Origin: Alphaproteobacteria bacterium
GTDB taxonomy: Bacteria; Pseudomonadota; Alphaproteobacteria; Micropepsales; Micropepsaceae
Length of the DNA: 64,000 nucleotides
NCBI GenBank assembly: GCA_947474645.1
Contig: CANJJD010000002.1
Coordinates: 1 to 64,000 of the forward strand
Reading direction: 5' to 3'
In this document: positions 63,188 to 64,000 of the stretch, in pieces
How positions within the stretch are numbered: position 1 is the stretch's first letter
How the letters are laid out: every line of letters starts with the position of its first letter
Position numbers and translations under genes: made by a program
The notes under the pieces: model-generated
What the model saw: the letters and a program-made list of their open reading frames with translations, nothing else
The model's database searches: none
What the model was told of the DNA's origin: nothing

Positions 63188-64000
63188 ATGGTAGACCAGC
63201 CCTTTAAAGCTTTTCTTCGTAGACTTGCGCGGCGTACCTATGATTTCGCGCGCTATGAACGCCTGCCGGTGATGAACCGTCCTGACCAAGTTGAGGGGAT
63301 AGAGCACGCCATCGTGCGGACTACTGCAAAGCTGAGTGTGGATGATCCTCAAAATGGGGGACCGGCACGGATCATTCTGGGGGCCGGCGCCTATATCGGC
63401 GAACGGGTCGAACTGGCGGCGCTGAAGGGCGGTTCCATCCGGATTGGCAATGATACCTCTCTACAAAATGACTGTCTCGTCGGCGGAGATGTGCGCATCG
63501 GAGCGCACTGCCTGTTCGGCAAATACGTTTTTGCCTCATCTACCAATCATCGCTTCGCCGATATTCCGGCCTGGCTGATCCGCGATCAGGACCATCTGGC
63601 CATTGCCCATCCGGAAGCACTCAAAAGCCCTGTCAGCCGGGCAATTGTCATTGAAGATGATTGCTGGATTGGGCAGGGAGTCGTTATCAGCCCGGGCGTT
63701 CAGATCGGACGCGGCGCGGTGATCGGCGCCAATTGCGTCGTGAGTCGGGACATCCCGCCGTATGAAATCCACGGGGGGGCGCCTAACCGATGCATTGGGA
63801 CGCGCTTGACGTTTGTACCGCCCTCCAGCCTGAGCGCGGAACGGGATGAACACCTGCCATATTTCTACAGGGGATTCCGCCTTTCCCAGGACGCATTGTC
63901 GGCAAGCCGGGTCCAAGGCGTGGTGCGCGCGCATGGACCCTCCTGGCTGGTGCTGGCCAAAGGCAAACGCCTCACCCTCCGCGGCCGCTGCAACGGCACG
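63188..64000 (+). CDS. Left-handed beta-helix acyltransferase, C-terminus outside window
   Basis: An open frame from ATG 63188 (MVDQPFKAFLRRLARRTYDFARYERL) continues for 271 codons without a stop to the last base, so the ORF track misses it. Hexapeptide repeats: ILGAGAYIGERVELAALKGGSIRIGNDTSLQNDCLVGGDVRIGAHC, then a loop with ASSTNHRF (candidate catalytic His) and a second set IEDDCWIGQGVVISPGVQIGRGAVIGANCVVSRDIPPYEIHGGAPNR, typical of WbbJ/LacA-type acetyltransferases. About 80 further residues after the repeat domain are unusual for the family. Five bases after the ABC exporter stop. Confidence 0.85.
   Translation, partial: MVDQPFKAFLRRLARRTYDFARYERLPVMNRPDQVEGIEHAIVRTTAKLSVDDPQNGGPARIILGAGAYIGERVELAALKGGSIRIGNDTSLQNDCLVGGDVRIGAHCLFGKYVFASSTNHRFADIPAWLIRDQDHLAIAHPEALKSPVSRAIVIEDDCWIGQGVVISPGVQIGRGAVIGANCVVSRDIPPYEIHGGAPNRCIGTRLTFVPPSSLSAERDEHLPYFYRGFRLSQDALSASRVQGVVRAHGPSWLVLAKGKRLTLRGRCNGT

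Noticed and set aside
1-64000. CRISPR arrays, tRNA, rRNA, phage integration sites
   Set aside because: No regularly spaced repeats, cloverleaf-like sequences or rRNA segments were seen on either strand by eye.

Overview
The window is a GC-rich chromosomal stretch devoted almost entirely to making, decorating and exporting a cell-surface or extracellular polysaccharide. The YjbF/YjbH pair, the EPS-associated MarR-type regulators, the CysNC fusion, the AraD1 protein and the codon use suggest an alphaproteobacterium. I cannot name the genus from sequence alone. No rRNA, tRNA or CRISPR array was seen, and no gene-free stretch exceeds about 300 bases.

Layout. 1-350: the end of an IS3-family element that truncates an ABC ATPase gene. 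461-7617: ugd, a HAD phosphatase, an aminotransferase, a DXD glycosyltransferase and the PAPS-forming cysD-cysNC pair. 7697-10196: the first of three MBOAT O-acyltransferase + SGNH-like pairs. 10200-19816: DUF2914 and AraD1 proteins, galE, Wzi, a TPR/SPOR protein, galU, the YjbF lipoprotein and manC. 19893-27964: export and polymerisation (a very large SLBB protein, YjbH, a Wzz-type co-polymerase without kinase, a Wzy-like polymerase). 28066-37561: GDP-fucose synthesis (gmd-fcl), WcaF-like acetyltransferase, two glycosyltransferases and MBOAT/SGNH pairs 2 and 3. 37558-44251: five SAM methyltransferases, a flippase-like membrane protein and a GT-C-like membrane protein. 44325-51956: a nine-gene, translationally coupled minus-strand operon that looks like a pathway to a nucleotide-activated heptose or higher-carbon sugar. 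52183-54132: GT4 and a second FkbM methyltransferase. 54251-60373: a regulatory region with two paralogous winged-helix regulators, each behind the same tandem palindromic operator, an AT-rich inserted block, a UDP-glucuronate 4-epimerase with a truncated dehydrogenase remnant, and an RfaH-like antiterminator followed by a hairpin and an ops-like site. 60401-64000: a PhyH-type oxygenase, an ABC exporter and a left-handed beta-helix acyltransferase that runs off the window and is absent from the ORF track.

How it fits together. ugd, galE, galU, manC, gmd, fcl, the glucuronate epimerase and the heptose-type operon would supply UDP-Glc, UDP-Gal, UDP-GlcA, UDP-GalA, GDP-Man, GDP-Fuc and one unusual sugar. 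At least six glycosyltransferase candidates assemble them. Wzy/Wzz-like proteins polymerise. The SLBB protein, YjbF/YjbH and Wzi handle export and surface attachment. Six methyltransferases and several O-acyltransferases decorate. I saw no initiating polyprenyl-phosphate sugar transferase, no Wzx flippase, no phosphomannomutase and no tyrosine kinase, so the window is probably part of a larger locus.

Most interesting: (1) regulators that join a winged helix to a Rossmann-like, PglD-N-resembling domain under a duplicated operator; (2) the RfaH-like gene with its adjacent hairpin plus ops-like leader; (3) the nine-gene operon, whose nucleotide-sugar dehydrogenase homologue has lost the catalytic cysteine and which includes a transaldolase-type enzyme; (4) three MBOAT/SGNH pairs in one locus.
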